NCBI GenBank assembly: GCA_002700305.1
Contig: PACZ01000044.1
Span: forward strand, 1-64,000
Length of the DNA stretch: 64,000 nt
DNA from: Hyphomonas sp.
GTDB lineage: Bacteria > Pseudomonadota > Alphaproteobacteria > Caulobacterales > Hyphomonadaceae
Direction of reading: 5' to 3'
In this document: piece after piece, positions 9,906-19,480 of the stretch
Layout: every line of letters starts with the position of its first letter
How positions within the stretch are numbered: the first letter of the stretch is position 1
Notes under the pieces: model-generated
Database searches by the model: none
The model's input: only the letters and a program-made list of their open reading frames with translations
Told to the model about the DNA's origin: nothing
Made by a program: the position numbers and the translations under genes

Positions 9906-11306
9906 CTAGGCCCTCGGCAGTCTCAGCGTCGCCTTCAGGCCGGGCGACTCCGCCGGGCCATTGCCATCCGAAAGAATAAGCTCCCCGCCGTGCATTTCCG
10001 CAACTGACACAACAAGCGCGAGGCCCAGCCCGCTGCCGGGCTGGGTGCGCGCAGAGTCCATCCGCTGGAAGCGCTGCACAACGCGTTTGCGGGCATCCGG
10101 AGGCACGCCCGGCCCCGTGTCGATAACCGTCAGGTCGACCGTGCCTTCCGGTCCGCGCGCCACGGTGAACTGGATCGTTCCGCCGGCGGGCGTGTATTTG
10201 ATCGCATTGTCGAGCAGGTTCGACAGCGCCTGGCCAATCAGGTCCCGGTCTCCAAGCACCATGAGATGTTTGGCAATCTGGCTCCGGAAACTCTGCTCGG
10301 CTTCGTCGCAGGCCGGTTCGAACAATTCGGCGAGTTCCTCCGCCAGTTCGCTGACATCCATCCGCACGCGCTCGCCTTCGGCGCCGGCCTCCAGCCGTGC
10401 GAGGCGCAGGATGGCGTTGAACGTGCCGAGCACCCGGTCCACTTCCTCGACCGTCTCGCCCAGCGTTGCCTCAGCACTCTCGCGTGACATCGGCTCGGAG
10501 AGGGCAATCTCCAGCCGGTTACGCAGGCGGGACAGCGGCGAGCGCAGGTCGTGCGCAATGGCATTGCCGGTGTTGCGGGTGGATTCCACCAGTTTCTCGA
10601 TCTGGTCGAGCATGGCATTCATGCGCTGGCCCAGCCGGTCGAACTCATCCCCGGATCCGCGCACGGGCACGCGCCTGCCAAGCTCGCCGCCCATGACCAT
10701 TTCAGCGGTCCGCGCCAGCTCATCCGCTCGCCGCGCCGCCCCGCGGGAAATCAGCAGGCCTCCCAGAAGGGACAGCACCAGTCCAATGGGGGCCGCAATA
10801 AAGATGGCATTCTGGATCCGCCCGACAATCGCCGTCTGCTGCGCCGTATCGAAGGCGACAAGCAGCGCCCCGCCATTGTCGCGCAGGCGCACGATGCGGC
10901 CTGCCACCGGGCGGACGACTTCAGACCCGTCGGGCTCCGTCAACGTGACTTCGAAATAGACGGTCTGGACGTCCAGGTCCGGATTGTGCGCCGGCATGCG
11001 CTGGAAGTGGCCGGCGATGCGGCGGCCCGATGAATCTTCAAGATAGTAGAAAAATGTCGACCCGTTGCGGGTCATCCGCTCGAACACCGACTCACTTAGG
11101 CGCTCCATGCCTCCGGTGAAGTAGGCATTGCCGAGCTGCTCGAATTCGAGGTCCATCCGCCGGTCGGATTCGGCGCGGATGTAATAGACCGTCGAGTAAT
11201 AGAGATAGACCAGCAGCGCCGCCGAAAACGCCGCAAACATGGCGCTGTAGAGCAGCGCCAGTTTGAAGGTCGTCGTTCGCAGGAAAGTCGGGAGGGCGAA
11301 TTTCAT
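9906..11306 (-). CDS. Sensor histidine kinase (HAMP, HisKA, HATPase)
   Basis: A 466-residue inner-membrane kinase. An N-terminal membrane segment (about residues 15 to 37) and a second (about 168 to 190) flank a periplasmic sensor of roughly 130 residues. A HAMP linker follows, then the phosphoacceptor motif AIAHDLRSPLSRLRNRLE (about residue 255) and an ATPase domain with LLDNAIKYTPAGG, DTGPGVPP and GSGLGLALV. Its partner is the OmpR-type regulator 32 bases upstream, and the protease gene before that suggests an envelope stress signal. The signal itself cannot be read from sequence. Confidence 0.93.
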   Translation of the reverse strand: MKFALPTFLRTTTFKLALLYSAMFAAFSAALLVYLYYSTVYYIRAESDRRMDLEFEQLGNAYFTGGMERLSESVFERMTRNGSTFFYYLEDSSGRRIAGHFQRMPAHNPDLDVQTVYFEVTLTEPDGSEVVRPVAGRIVRLRDNGGALLVAFDTAQQTAIVGRIQNAIFIAAPIGLVLSLLGGLLISRGAARRADELARTAEMVMGGELGRRVPVRGSGDEFDRLGQRMNAMLDQIEKLVESTRNTGNAIAHDLRSPLSRLRNRLEIALSEPMSRESAEATLGETVEEVDRVLGTFNAILRLARLEAGAEGERVRMDVSELAEELAELFEPACDEAEQSFRSQIAKHLMVLGDRDLIGQALSNLLDNAIKYTPAGGTIQFTVARGPEGTVDLTVIDTGPGVPPDARKRVVQRFQRMDSARTQPGSGLGLALVVSVAEMHGGELILSDGNGPAESPGLKATLRLPRA

Positions 11307-11338
11307 GGCTCGCTAGTGCCAGCGCCCTGCCCGTCCGT

Positions 11339-12013
11339 CTAGCCCTGCAGCCTGTATCCGGCCCCGCGGACCGTGTGCAGCAGAGGCTCGTCGAATTCCT
11401 TGTCGATCTTGGCGCGCAGGCGCGAGACGTGAACGTCGATCACATTGGTCTGCGGATCGAAATTATAGTCCCACACTTTTTCCAGCAGCATGGTGCGCGT
11501 CACGACCTGTCCGGCATGGCGCATCAGATATTCCAGCAGGCGGAATTCGCGCGGCTGCAGGTCAATCTTCTGCCCGGCCCGGGTGACCTTGCGGGTCAGC
11601 AGGTTCATTTCGAGGTCGCCAGCCTTGAGCACCGTGACAGGCGGTTCCTGTCCAGGTGTACGGCGGCCGAGGGCCTCGACACGCGCAGCCAGTTCCGCCG
11701 GGGCGAAAGGCTTGGCGAGATAGTCTTCGGCACCAGCCTTCAGGCCCTGCACCTTGTTCTGGACATCGCCCAGGGCGGACAGGAACAGCGCAGGCGTTGT
11801 GCCGCCCGCATCGCGGAATTCCTTCAGCAGGGTCAGGCCGTCCTTCTCAGGCAGCATGCGGTCGACGACCATCGCGTCGAACTCTTCGGAGCGGGCCTTG
11901 GCAAGGCCGCGTTCGCCATCGTCTGCCTTGTCCACCGAGTGCCCGGCCTCAACGAGGACCTTCTCGATGAAGCCAGCCATTTCTGCGTCGTCTTCGATCA
12001 CCAGCACACGCAT
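11339..12013 (-). CDS. OmpR-family response regulator
   Basis: A 224-residue regulator. The receiver domain (residues 1 to 115) has the acidic pocket EDD near residue 7, phosphoacceptor in VVDRMLPEKDG and the conserved lysine in LAKPFAPAEL. The C-terminal winged helix includes LQPREFRLLEYLMRHAGQVVTR and TNVIDVHVSRLRAKID. Start ATG 12013 is preceded by AGGAGG five bases away; a longer start at 12040 would add nine unrelated residues. It lies 38 bases after the DegP gene and before the kinase, so it is likely cotranscribed with both. Confidence 0.95.
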   Translation of the reverse strand: MRVLVIEDDAEMAGFIEKVLVEAGHSVDKADDGERGLAKARSEEFDAMVVDRMLPEKDGLTLLKEFRDAGGTTPALFLSALGDVQNKVQGLKAGAEDYLAKPFAPAELAARVEALGRRTPGQEPPVTVLKAGDLEMNLLTRKVTRAGQKIDLQPREFRLLEYLMRHAGQVVTRTMLLEKVWDYNFDPQTNVIDVHVSRLRAKIDKEFDEPLLHTVRGAGYRLQG

Positions 12014-12051
12014 GGGATCCTCCTGAACTGTGTCTAGCATATGCGCCTCAC

Positions 12052-13587
12052 TTAGTCTTCGCTGATGTCGATGGTGCGGTAGGTCGTGATCTGGCCGACA
12101 CGCACGGCGATCAGAACTTTCGTCCGGTTCGCCTTCTTCGCGGCATCGATCGCTTTCTTCAGAACGTCGACGCTGGAGACCGGTTCATTATTGGCTTCCA
12201 GGATGACCATGCCGCGCTGGAGACCAGCCTCTTCGATGGCGCCGCCGCGTTCGACCTCGGAAATCACGAGGCCGGCTTCGTCTGCATCGAGGCCAAGGCG
12301 CTGGCGCATCTCGTCATCCAGCGGCACGAACGTCACGCCGAGGGACGACATGGTGGCTTCGTCGCCAGTGTCGCCGGAGTCGTTTGACAGGGCCGAGGCC
12401 GGAAGGCGGCGGGCATTCAGGCTGTCACCGCGTTCGCCGACCACGACATCGATAGTCTGCCGCTTGCCGCCGCGCATGATGTCGAACTTGTTCGACGTGT
12501 TGGCGATCAGCCGCCCGACGAGGCGGGTGGTCGAGGTCGCATCGCTCACCTTCTGCCCGTTCACGGACAGGATGATGTCGCCGCGCTGAAGGCCGCCCTT
12601 GTCTGCCGGGCTGTCTTCGGTGACGTCGGCAATGATGGAGCCGTCATTGTTCGGCATGCCCTGGGCTTCGGCCATATCCTCGGTCAGGTCCTGGATCTGA
12701 ACGCCCAGCCAGCCGCGGGACACGTGGCCATCCTTGATGATGGCCTGGGTCACTTCCTGAGCCAGCTCAGCCGGGATGGCAAAGCCGATGCCGACAGACC
12801 CGCCCGTCGGCGAAAGGATCTGCGTGTTCACGCCCACGACATTGCCGTGCAGGTCGAAGGTCGGCCCGCCGGAGTTGCCGCGGTTGATGGCTGCGTCGAT
12901 CTGGAGAAAGTCAGTGTACGGGCTTTCATTGCCCAGCTCACGGCCATCGGCGGAAAGAATGCCGGCCGTTGCCGTGCCGCTGAAACCGAACGGGTTGCCG
13001 AGGGCGACAACCCAGTCACCTTTGCGCAGATTGTGGGAATTTCCGAAGCGGACATAGGGATAGGTTCCCTTGTCCTTCACCTTGATCACGGCGAGGTCTG
13101 TGTCGGGGTCGGTGCCCACGAGTTCCGCTTCCAGCTCGTCGCCGTCCTTGGTGACGACTTCGATCTGGACCGCGTTCTGGACCACGTGATTGTTGGTCAC
13201 GATGTACCCGTCCTGAGAGATGAAGAAACCGGAACCCAGTGACCGCGCTTCGCGCGTCTGCGGTTCATCGCCCTCTTCCTGCTGCTGGCGGCGCTCTTCC
13301 AGGAAATCGTCGAGGCCGGGAAGTCCGCGGAACTGCTCGAAGAATTCCTGCATGTCGCCGGCATCGTTCACTTCGCGCTCGGACAATACATTGACGCTGA
13401 CGACCGCCGGCTCAACGCGCTCGATCAGATCGGCAAAACTCATCGGCGCGCCCGCGGGCGCCTGGATCGCGATCGGCTGAGCGCCTGCCTCAGGGCTGAG
13501 AATCTGAGGTGCGATCGACAAGGTCCCAACTGCTGCGGCTCCGAAAAGCGCTGCAACCAGTGCCTGCCGAGAAATGCCAAGTTTCAT
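12052..13587 (-). CDS. degP: Periplasmic serine protease, DegP/Do family
   Basis: A 511-residue envelope protease/chaperone. It has a signal peptide (residues 1 to about 42), a trypsin-like domain with the His in TNNHVV, the Asp in DTDLAVIKV and the Ser in INRGNSGGPTFD, and two PDZ domains (about residues 290 to 380 and 415 to 500). The length and two PDZ domains match the Do family. Start ATG 13587 has GGAGAG upstream. It leads the operon with a two-component system and glnE; linkage of a Do protease to its regulators is common in alphaproteobacteria. Confidence 0.95.
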   Translation of the reverse strand: MKLGISRQALVAALFGAAAVGTLSIAPQILSPEAGAQPIAIQAPAGAPMSFADLIERVEPAVVSVNVLSEREVNDAGDMQEFFEQFRGLPGLDDFLEERRQQQEEGDEPQTREARSLGSGFFISQDGYIVTNNHVVQNAVQIEVVTKDGDELEAELVGTDPDTDLAVIKVKDKGTYPYVRFGNSHNLRKGDWVVALGNPFGFSGTATAGILSADGRELGNESPYTDFLQIDAAINRGNSGGPTFDLHGNVVGVNTQILSPTGGSVGIGFAIPAELAQEVTQAIIKDGHVSRGWLGVQIQDLTEDMAEAQGMPNNDGSIIADVTEDSPADKGGLQRGDIILSVNGQKVSDATSTTRLVGRLIANTSNKFDIMRGGKRQTIDVVVGERGDSLNARRLPASALSNDSGDTGDEATMSSLGVTFVPLDDEMRQRLGLDADEAGLVISEVERGGAIEEAGLQRGMVILEANNEPVSSVDVLKKAIDAAKKANRTKVLIAVRVGQITTYRTIDISED

Positions 13588-14257
13588 GATTTCTCTCTCC
13601 AACTCTCTGAAAAAACGTCGTTTGTCTGGACGACCGTTACATAATCATACGAGACCGAATGTGGTCATTAAAAGACAGTAAGTCGAATGGAATCAGGTGT
13701 TCAGACCGCCTCCGGATCCCGCTGCACGTGCCCCCGTCCGGCCTGCCCAGAAGTCGCGCGCCCGCTGAAAGGTGAGTTCTTCACCTGTGTTATCACTGAC
13801 AGGCTCCGCGTAACTTTCTCGAATATACTGACACTTGGAGTGTAATTGCGGTTATTCATACCGATAGGATGATAATCACGAAAAAACCCTTGAAATACTA
13901 CAGTTTGCGAGACATACTGATTTTCAAGACGGATCAGGAGGGGCTGATTAGTGCTCTTGATGCATCGCATGCCAGACAGGCTATTGCGGGCTCGCGCCTA
14001 TGCCTCAGAACAGTTGCCGGCGCTGGAAAGGCCCATTCCCCGGGCTCACCGGTGTCAATCACCACTTCGTGATGCCCGCCTACTGCCAAGGTGGCTCATG
14101 AAGTCCCAATCAGACGTCAAGCAATGTCCCCACCCAGCCTGACGGCTATTCCCACGGGGGTGCGGCGCCGGCAAACCTCCACTTACATTCCCTGATTTGC
14201 TCTGGTTGAATAAGGTCGTTCAGCGGAAAAGGCGGATCTTTCGCAAGACCGTGTCTA
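13588..14257. other. 670-base stretch without a recognisable gene
   Basis: This gap lies between the degP start and the sulfotransferase stop. It contains the presumed degP promoter region (13588 to about 13680). From about 13780 to 13970 the sequence is visibly more AT-rich than its neighbours. Short open frames exist (an 89-codon one on the minus strand at 13701-13970 and a 63-codon one on the plus strand at 13951-14142), but neither has a ribosome binding site, codon bias or family I recognise. It may be the edge of an acquired segment. Confidence 0.5.
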
Positions 14258-15871
14258 CTACAAGCGGCCCCGGTCACGCAGAACAGCCAAGGCTGGCTCG
14301 AGCGAAGCTTCATACTTTTTCCAGCGCCCTTTCGCAGAGTTGTAGATCGGCTGCCGCACCTGGCTGACACTGGCGGTCGCAACGGGCGCAGCATTCTCGT
14401 GGAAGTTCAGGCAGGCCGGTTCAAACCCAAGTCCGGCAAATTCCAGCATGCCCCGAATCTCCCCCTCTGCGTTATCGACAAGACTTTCGTAGTCGACCAA
14501 TCGGAATCTCGATTGCGGCAGCGCCTGCGAATACGTGTCCGCAAGATCATGGAAATCCGCAACGTAATTGGCGAGCTTCCGCAGATCATAGGCATAGCTA
14601 TAGAGCGATGTGGATGCCGCGAAATGCTGCTTGTAAACGCTGAGGACGCTGTCAGGCGCTTGCCGCCGGAGGCAAATCACACGCGAGGAAGGCAACGCAG
14701 CCAGAATGGCCGGGACAAAGAACGCATTCACCGGCATCTTGTCGACAAAGCGCTGGTCGTTTCCAAGAATGGCCCGCACTCTATCGAGATACGCCCCGCC
14801 AACCGCAGCAAGGTCTGCATGAGCTGCGCGGGCAATCACTTCGGCATCAACAACTTCTTTTCGGGTTCCCCCTGTGGCCTGGTGAAGACAGGCGCCAAAT
14901 TCGTGGCGTTCCCCGGCAGACACGATCTGGGAGTGGCTGGAAAGAATCCGGTCGACCAATGTCGTCCCGCTTCTGGGAAGCCCTACAATGAATACAGGCC
15001 CATCAGCTGGCGTTGCCGCATTGATGGGCAGGCGATTCGCCAGCGCTTTCGCTGCTTCGTATGCGGCATGGTCGTCGGCCTCGCGGTCAGGCACATGCGG
15101 GCGGACGAGTGCTTTGCCCCGCTCCAGCCAGACCATAACGGATTGAGGATCGCCGAGATCCTCATGAACCTTGGCGATTGCGTGCGCCAGGACCAGCCCG
15201 CCTTCTGCATCCTGCGGGTTACGTTGGCTCCAGGCTTGCTGGAGTACGGCCAGGTCATTTTTTTCCGGCGTTTGCCTGGTAATCTGCGTCAGGTGCATCT
15301 GCGCCGCGGTGAAACCGGGCGCCAGACGCAAGGCAGTCCTGTAGGCTTCCCTCGCCTCTTCAAATTTCCCGAGGAACTGAAGGGCAGATCCAAGATTGAA
15401 GAAACTCAGCGCATCCCCGGGCGAAGCTTGAGTCGCTTTCCTGTGAAACTCGACTGCCTCCTCGTGGCGATCCAGTTTGCTCAGTGTCGTGCCAATCAGA
15501 GCAAGTGTGTAGCCATCGCGTGGGTTTCTCGTCTTCGCCTGGTCCAGACATCTCAATGCCTGTGCAGGCTGATTGAGACCAACCAGCGACCGGGCGGCCT
15601 GCACAAAAGGCCCCGGTCCCGGGTAGCCTTTCCGGACAGCGCCTTCGAGCAATCCGAGCGCGTTTCGGTAGTCATGATTTTCACAGGCAATAACGCCCAT
15701 CAAAAAATAGCCGTCTGCGCTTTCAGCATTTTTTTCCAGCACTTGCCGGCAGCAATCCAGCGCTTCCTGGTATTTCTTTTGTTGGAGAAATTGTTTCGCC
15801 TGGTGCAGCAGATGTTCTTCTTGGGTTTTCCCGGATCCCTGAACACCGAAGGTAGAATAATTCAGTACCAT
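14258..15871 (-). CDS. TPR-repeat sulfotransferase family protein
   Basis: A 537-residue protein with two parts. Residues about 20 to 230 are tetratricopeptide repeats (for example QKKYQEALDCCRQVLEKNAE and a later GDALSFFNLGSALQFLGKFE). The C-terminal half is a PAPS-dependent sulfotransferase, with the 5'-phosphosulfate loop VGLPRSGTTLVDRIL at about residues 293 to 307. The substrate is unknown; such fusions are thought to modify proteins or surface sugars. The coding sequence uses more A/T-ending codons than its neighbours and is flanked by AT-rich, gene-poor DNA, suggesting horizontal acquisition. Confidence 0.85.
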   Translation of the reverse strand: MVLNYSTFGVQGSGKTQEEHLLHQAKQFLQQKKYQEALDCCRQVLEKNAESADGYFLMGVIACENHDYRNALGLLEGAVRKGYPGPGPFVQAARSLVGLNQPAQALRCLDQAKTRNPRDGYTLALIGTTLSKLDRHEEAVEFHRKATQASPGDALSFFNLGSALQFLGKFEEAREAYRTALRLAPGFTAAQMHLTQITRQTPEKNDLAVLQQAWSQRNPQDAEGGLVLAHAIAKVHEDLGDPQSVMVWLERGKALVRPHVPDREADDHAAYEAAKALANRLPINAATPADGPVFIVGLPRSGTTLVDRILSSHSQIVSAGERHEFGACLHQATGGTRKEVVDAEVIARAAHADLAAVGGAYLDRVRAILGNDQRFVDKMPVNAFFVPAILAALPSSRVICLRRQAPDSVLSVYKQHFAASTSLYSYAYDLRKLANYVADFHDLADTYSQALPQSRFRLVDYESLVDNAEGEIRGMLEFAGLGFEPACLNFHENAAPVATASVSQVRQPIYNSAKGRWKKYEASLEPALAVLRDRGRL

Positions 15872-15989
15872 GCAGGCAGCGTATGCCCGATCAGACCGTC
15901 TCCTTCAAGTTGTCAATTCAAGTGGAAAATAACTATCTCAAATAGTATACACAATTGAATTAAAGAGGCCATTTTCCGGTACTGACAGC

Positions 15990-16388
15990 TCAGACATCCT
16001 CGGCTTCGATCTGCTGGGCGACGGTCCGCTTGCGGCGGGCCGTGAGGATGCCGATCAGCCCGCCAATCCCCAGCAAGGCAAAGGGGCCGATCCAGAGCAG
16101 TGCGCCGCTCAGGCTGTTCCCCTTCGGGCGGAACAGGACGAACTCGCCATAGCGGCTTTCAAACCAGTCGCGGACTTCCTGGTCTGTTGACCCCTCGCCC
16201 ACCATTTCGCGAATCCGGGCGCGCATGTCTTCGGCGATCGGCGCGGCAGACTGCGAGACCGGCTCATTCTCGCACGCCACACAGCGCAGCTCCCGCATCA
16301 GGGCCTGCGCGCGGGCCTCTTCCTCGGCATTGTCGAGCGGCGCCTCTGCGGCGAGCGCGATCACGAGAGACAGGAAGAGCGCCTTCAT
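15990..16388 (-). CDS. ccmH: Cytochrome c-type biogenesis protein CcmH
   Basis: A 132-residue thioredoxin-like apocytochrome c reductase component. It has a signal peptide, the redox motif LRCVACENEPVSQS (CxxC at about residues 36 to 39) and a C-terminal membrane helix (about 100 to 118). CcmH keeps the apocytochrome heme-binding cysteines reduced for CcmF. It overlaps the ccmF stop by four bases. No ccmG (DsbE) gene lies between ccmF and ccmH, where it commonly sits. Confidence 0.94.
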   Translation of the reverse strand: MKALFLSLVIALAAEAPLDNAEEEARAQALMRELRCVACENEPVSQSAAPIAEDMRARIREMVGEGSTDQEVRDWFESRYGEFVLFRPKGNSLSGALLWIGPFALLGIGGLIGILTARRKRTVAQQIEAEDV

Positions 16389-18265
16389 CTTTTGACCTTC
16401 ACCATGCTCAGAAAGCCTCCAAGGCCGATCAATAGCACGCCAAGATACACGAAATCGATGAGCGGGTTGAAGTAGACACGGAACACCCAGCGCGCCTTGC
16501 CGTCGACCACGCGCTGCTCTCCGAGCGCGGCGTACAAATCGCCCGTACCCGTCTTGAAGATGGCCGTCTCCGTCGTCGGCATGCGAGCCGCCGGATAATA
16601 GCGCTTCATTGGCTCCAGCACTGTTTTGGTGCCGCCTTTAACGGCTGTCAGCACGGCCTTGTCGGCATACCAGTTCGGCCCTTCGATGGAGCCGACATCG
16701 TCCAGCGTGAAGGTCCAGCCCGCTGCCCGTGCTGAGCCGCCCTCTTCCAGGGCCACGGTGGTTTCATAACGCTGGGTGGTTTCCACAACAGCGCCAATGA
16801 TGAACAGGCCGATGCCCATATGCGCCAGCGTCATGCCCCAGACACGCGGCGAGACACGGAACACCCGGTTCAGCGAGACCGCCCGGCGCTTCAGCTCCCA
16901 CAGCGCTCCGCCGATCAGCCAGACGCCCAGCGCCAGCCCGAACGCGGCCCCGAGCGAAATATCCCAGACAGCGATCCCCAGAACGGCAAACACCGCGACC
17001 AGCGCAGCGCCGGCGATAGCCCAGCGCGTCCATTGTTTCAGGTCCGCCTTGCCCCAGGCCCAGCTCTGGGCGACCGGCAACAGCACCAGCAGGACCGCCA
17101 GGATCGGGACAAAGGTCAGCCGGAAATATGGTTCGCCTACGGACATGGTGCGCCCGGCCGCCTCGGCCATGAGCGGGAACAGCGTGCCCAGCAGGACGGT
17201 CAGCGCCGCCACGATCAGCACGACATTGTTGGCCATCATCGCGCCTTCCCGGCTGCCGATCAGCCAGGGTTTTGCGCCCTTGAGGGACGGCCCGCGCCAG
17301 ACGAACAGGCCCAGCGCCAGAACGCCATACACCAGCAGTCCGAACAGGAGGATGGTCCCCCGCGTCGGATCGACGGCGAAGGCATGCACCGAGGTCAGCA
17401 CACCGGAGCGTACGAGGAAGGCGCCCATGATCGAGAACAGGAAGGCGAGCACGGCGAGGAGCGCCGTCCAGGCGGCGAAATTCTCCCGCTTCTCCGTAAC
17501 GATGACGGAGTGCAGCAGCGCCGCGCCGATCAGCCAGGGCATCAGCGAGGCATTCTCGACCGGATCCCAGAACCACCAACCACCCCAGCCGAGCTCGTAA
17601 TAGGCCCAGTAGGAGCCGAGCGCGATGCCGAAGGTCAACGGCACGAAGGCCGCCAGCGACCAGCGCCGCGCTTCCTTTGCCCAGACCCGGTCAATCCGGC
17701 CCTCCATCATGCCGGCTGCCGCCAGCGCGAAAACGAAGGAATAGCCGACATAGCCGAGATAAAGCATCGGCGGATGGAAGGAGAGCGCCGGGTCCTGAAG
17801 CAGCGGGTTCAGCCCCGCGCCCTGGAAGGGCGCCGGATCCAGCCGCAGGTAAGGCGAGGAGGCAAACAGCAAATAGCCCATCGCACCGGCGGAAAGGAAT
17901 CCCTGCACGCCCAGCGCACGCGATTCGAAACGTTCCCGGCCGGTCTTCATCAGGGCCGCTGCGGCCGCACCGAACGCCAGCGTCACCAGCGCCCAGAGCG
18001 CCATGGAGCCTTCATGATTCCCCCAGGTGCCAGCGACCTTGTAGAGCATCGGCTTCAGCGTGTGGGAATTGTTCGCCACCAGCTGGAGGGAGAAATCCGA
18101 CACGGCAAAGGCATACACCAGCGTCAGGAAGGAAAATGCCATCAGGCCGAATCCGGTGACAGCTGCCATGCCCGCCCAGCGGCGGTCGCCCTTCAGGCCG
18201 AAGATCGTTTGCGCCAGCGTGGCGCCCAGCGCCAGAAAGGCCGCGAAGTGCCCGGCTTCGATCAT
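16385..18265 (-). CDS. ccmF: Heme lyase CcmF (cytochrome c maturation)
   Basis: A 626-residue polytopic membrane protein that attaches heme from holo-CcmE to apocytochrome c. The tryptophan-rich WWD motif is present as YYELGWGGWWFWDPVENASLM at about residues 223 to 243, and further conserved stretches include HNPMLY-like SFHPPMLYLGY and GTWGNHEGSMALW. There are about 14 membrane segments, with a periplasmic loop between the last two. It is translationally coupled to ccmE and ccmH by four-base overlaps. Confidence 0.97.
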   Translation of the reverse strand: MIEAGHFAAFLALGATLAQTIFGLKGDRRWAGMAAVTGFGLMAFSFLTLVYAFAVSDFSLQLVANNSHTLKPMLYKVAGTWGNHEGSMALWALVTLAFGAAAAALMKTGRERFESRALGVQGFLSAGAMGYLLFASSPYLRLDPAPFQGAGLNPLLQDPALSFHPPMLYLGYVGYSFVFALAAAGMMEGRIDRVWAKEARRWSLAAFVPLTFGIALGSYWAYYELGWGGWWFWDPVENASLMPWLIGAALLHSVIVTEKRENFAAWTALLAVLAFLFSIMGAFLVRSGVLTSVHAFAVDPTRGTILLFGLLVYGVLALGLFVWRGPSLKGAKPWLIGSREGAMMANNVVLIVAALTVLLGTLFPLMAEAAGRTMSVGEPYFRLTFVPILAVLLVLLPVAQSWAWGKADLKQWTRWAIAGAALVAVFAVLGIAVWDISLGAAFGLALGVWLIGGALWELKRRAVSLNRVFRVSPRVWGMTLAHMGIGLFIIGAVVETTQRYETTVALEEGGSARAAGWTFTLDDVGSIEGPNWYADKAVLTAVKGGTKTVLEPMKRYYPAARMPTTETAIFKTGTGDLYAALGEQRVVDGKARWVFRVYFNPLIDFVYLGVLLIGLGGFLSMVKVKR

Positions 18266-18687
18266 CCGCCGATCGCCTCGGGGCGCAATTCGCGCGGCTG
18301 GTAGTTTTCGTCATGCTTGGCCAGGATCTGCCGGGCCGTGAACGTGCCGTCTTCACCGAATTGACCGATGGCAACAACGCCCTGCCCTTCGCGGAACAGG
18401 TCCGGCGCGATTCCTGTGAACGAGACCCGGATCTCGGCGTCGCCATTGTCCATCACGCTGAACAACATGGTCGCGCCATCATCTGAATAGGTCAGCGAGC
18501 CGGGCTCGACCCAGCCGCCAACCTTCACCTCGCGGCCCGGTTTCGGCATGCCTTTCTCGGCCAGCGTCTGCGGTGTGTAGAACAGATTGGCATTCTGGCG
18601 CAGGGCCATAAAGGCCAGCCCCGCCGCAGCCAGCAGCAGGACGGCAGCGATGCCAAACGTATAGAGTCGTCGAGTGCGTGCGCGCAT
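18262..18687 (-). CDS. ccmE: Heme chaperone CcmE
   Basis: A 141-residue membrane-anchored periplasmic heme chaperone. One N-terminal signal anchor (about residues 9 to 30) precedes the beta-barrel. The heme-binding histidine lies in LAKHDENYQP near the C-terminus, matching the H-x-x-x-Y family signature. It is the first gene of the ccmE-ccmF-ccmH operon. The A-to-D transporter genes are not in the window. Confidence 0.95.
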   Translation of the reverse strand: MRARTRRLYTFGIAAVLLLAAAGLAFMALRQNANLFYTPQTLAEKGMPKPGREVKVGGWVEPGSLTYSDDGATMLFSVMDNGDAEIRVSFTGIAPDLFREGQGVVAIGQFGEDGTFTARQILAKHDENYQPRELRPEAIGG

Positions 18688-18762
18688 GCGCGTCTTATAG
18701 TCCGCCTCGCACCGAAATGGGAGTGCGGCAGATGCATCGCACCTGCCGCCCGTCCCGATGGC

Positions 18763-19338
18763 TTATTGTGCCCAGCGCTTCGCGGCTTCGGCCACCCGGA
18801 CACCGTATTGGCGAGCCGTTTCGAGATCGCCCTTGCCCGGCGCTTCTTCCGGCGAGGCGTCCGACGGGGAAATGGCCATCGCGCCCGAGAAACCGGCGGT
18901 CCAGTTCACATCGTCCGGCCCGTGGGCCTTGGTGTTCGCCGGCAGAAGGCCGGTCCCGACCCAGATCTGCCCGTGCTGTTGCGACAGGGTGAAGAAATAG
19001 TCGAGCGTCGCCTTCTTGTCGCCGTTCACAGAAGCGGAATTGGTGAAGCCGCCGGCGATCTTGTCTTTCCACTCCTGCGTAAACCACGGCTTGGAGGTCG
19101 CGTCGGTGAACTTTTTGAACTGCCAGGCCGGGCCGCCCATATAGGTCGGGCTGCCATAGATGATGGCGTCATATCCGGCCAGCGCCTCGAATTCGCCTTC
19201 ACCGAGGTCGCCGTCTTCATTGATCCGGAACAGTTTCGCGTCTGCGCCGTCCACCGAGCTGGCCCCGGCATGCACGGCTTCCGCCTGTTTCTGTGTGTGG
19301 CCGTAGCCGCTGAAATACACGATTGCGATCTTTGTCAT
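18763..19338 (-). CDS. NAD(P)H:quinone oxidoreductase, WrbA-type flavodoxin
   Basis: A 191-residue flavodoxin-like protein. The FMN phosphate loop is VYFSGYGHTQKQAEAV at the N-terminus, the central segment YDAIIYGSPTYMGGPAWQFK binds flavin, and GFTNSASVNGDK plus a C-terminal helix complete the WrbA pattern. Such enzymes reduce quinones by two electrons and protect against electrophiles. Start ATG 19338 is preferred over the longer frame to 19404. It diverges from an HxlR-type regulator 142 bases away, which probably controls it. Confidence 0.87.
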   Translation of the reverse strand: MTKIAIVYFSGYGHTQKQAEAVHAGASSVDGADAKLFRINEDGDLGEGEFEALAGYDAIIYGSPTYMGGPAWQFKKFTDATSKPWFTQEWKDKIAGGFTNSASVNGDKKATLDYFFTLSQQHGQIWVGTGLLPANTKAHGPDDVNWTAGFSGAMAISPSDASPEEAPGKGDLETARQYGVRVAEAAKRWAQ

Positions 19339-19431
19339 GTGTCCTACTCCGCTAAGTGTTTCGTGGGGCCTCTCATTGCGCCCGACCTGGCCCATATAGG
19401 ACACCAGTTCCCTTGAAAAAGTAGGTTCCGA

Positions 19432-19442
19432 TTAGTAACTAA
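19432..19442. promoter_or_regulatory. Possible HxlR operator (short palindrome)
   Basis: TTAGT-A-ACTAA lies between wrbA (minus) and the HxlR gene (plus), 39 bases before the HxlR start. Five-base arms are short, so this is a weak candidate supported mainly by position. Confidence 0.3.
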
Positions 19443-19480
19443 AGGATCAGGCAGACTTTTTCTCAGCTCAGAGGTGCCCC

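Noticed and set aside
7404..10007. 867-codon open frame on the plus strand
   Set aside because: Antisense to glnE, which has both nucleotidyltransferase signatures.
13701..13970. 89-codon frame between degP and the sulfotransferase gene
   Set aside because: No ribosome binding site, no family, codon use unlike the genome, and it lies in AT-rich gene-poor DNA.
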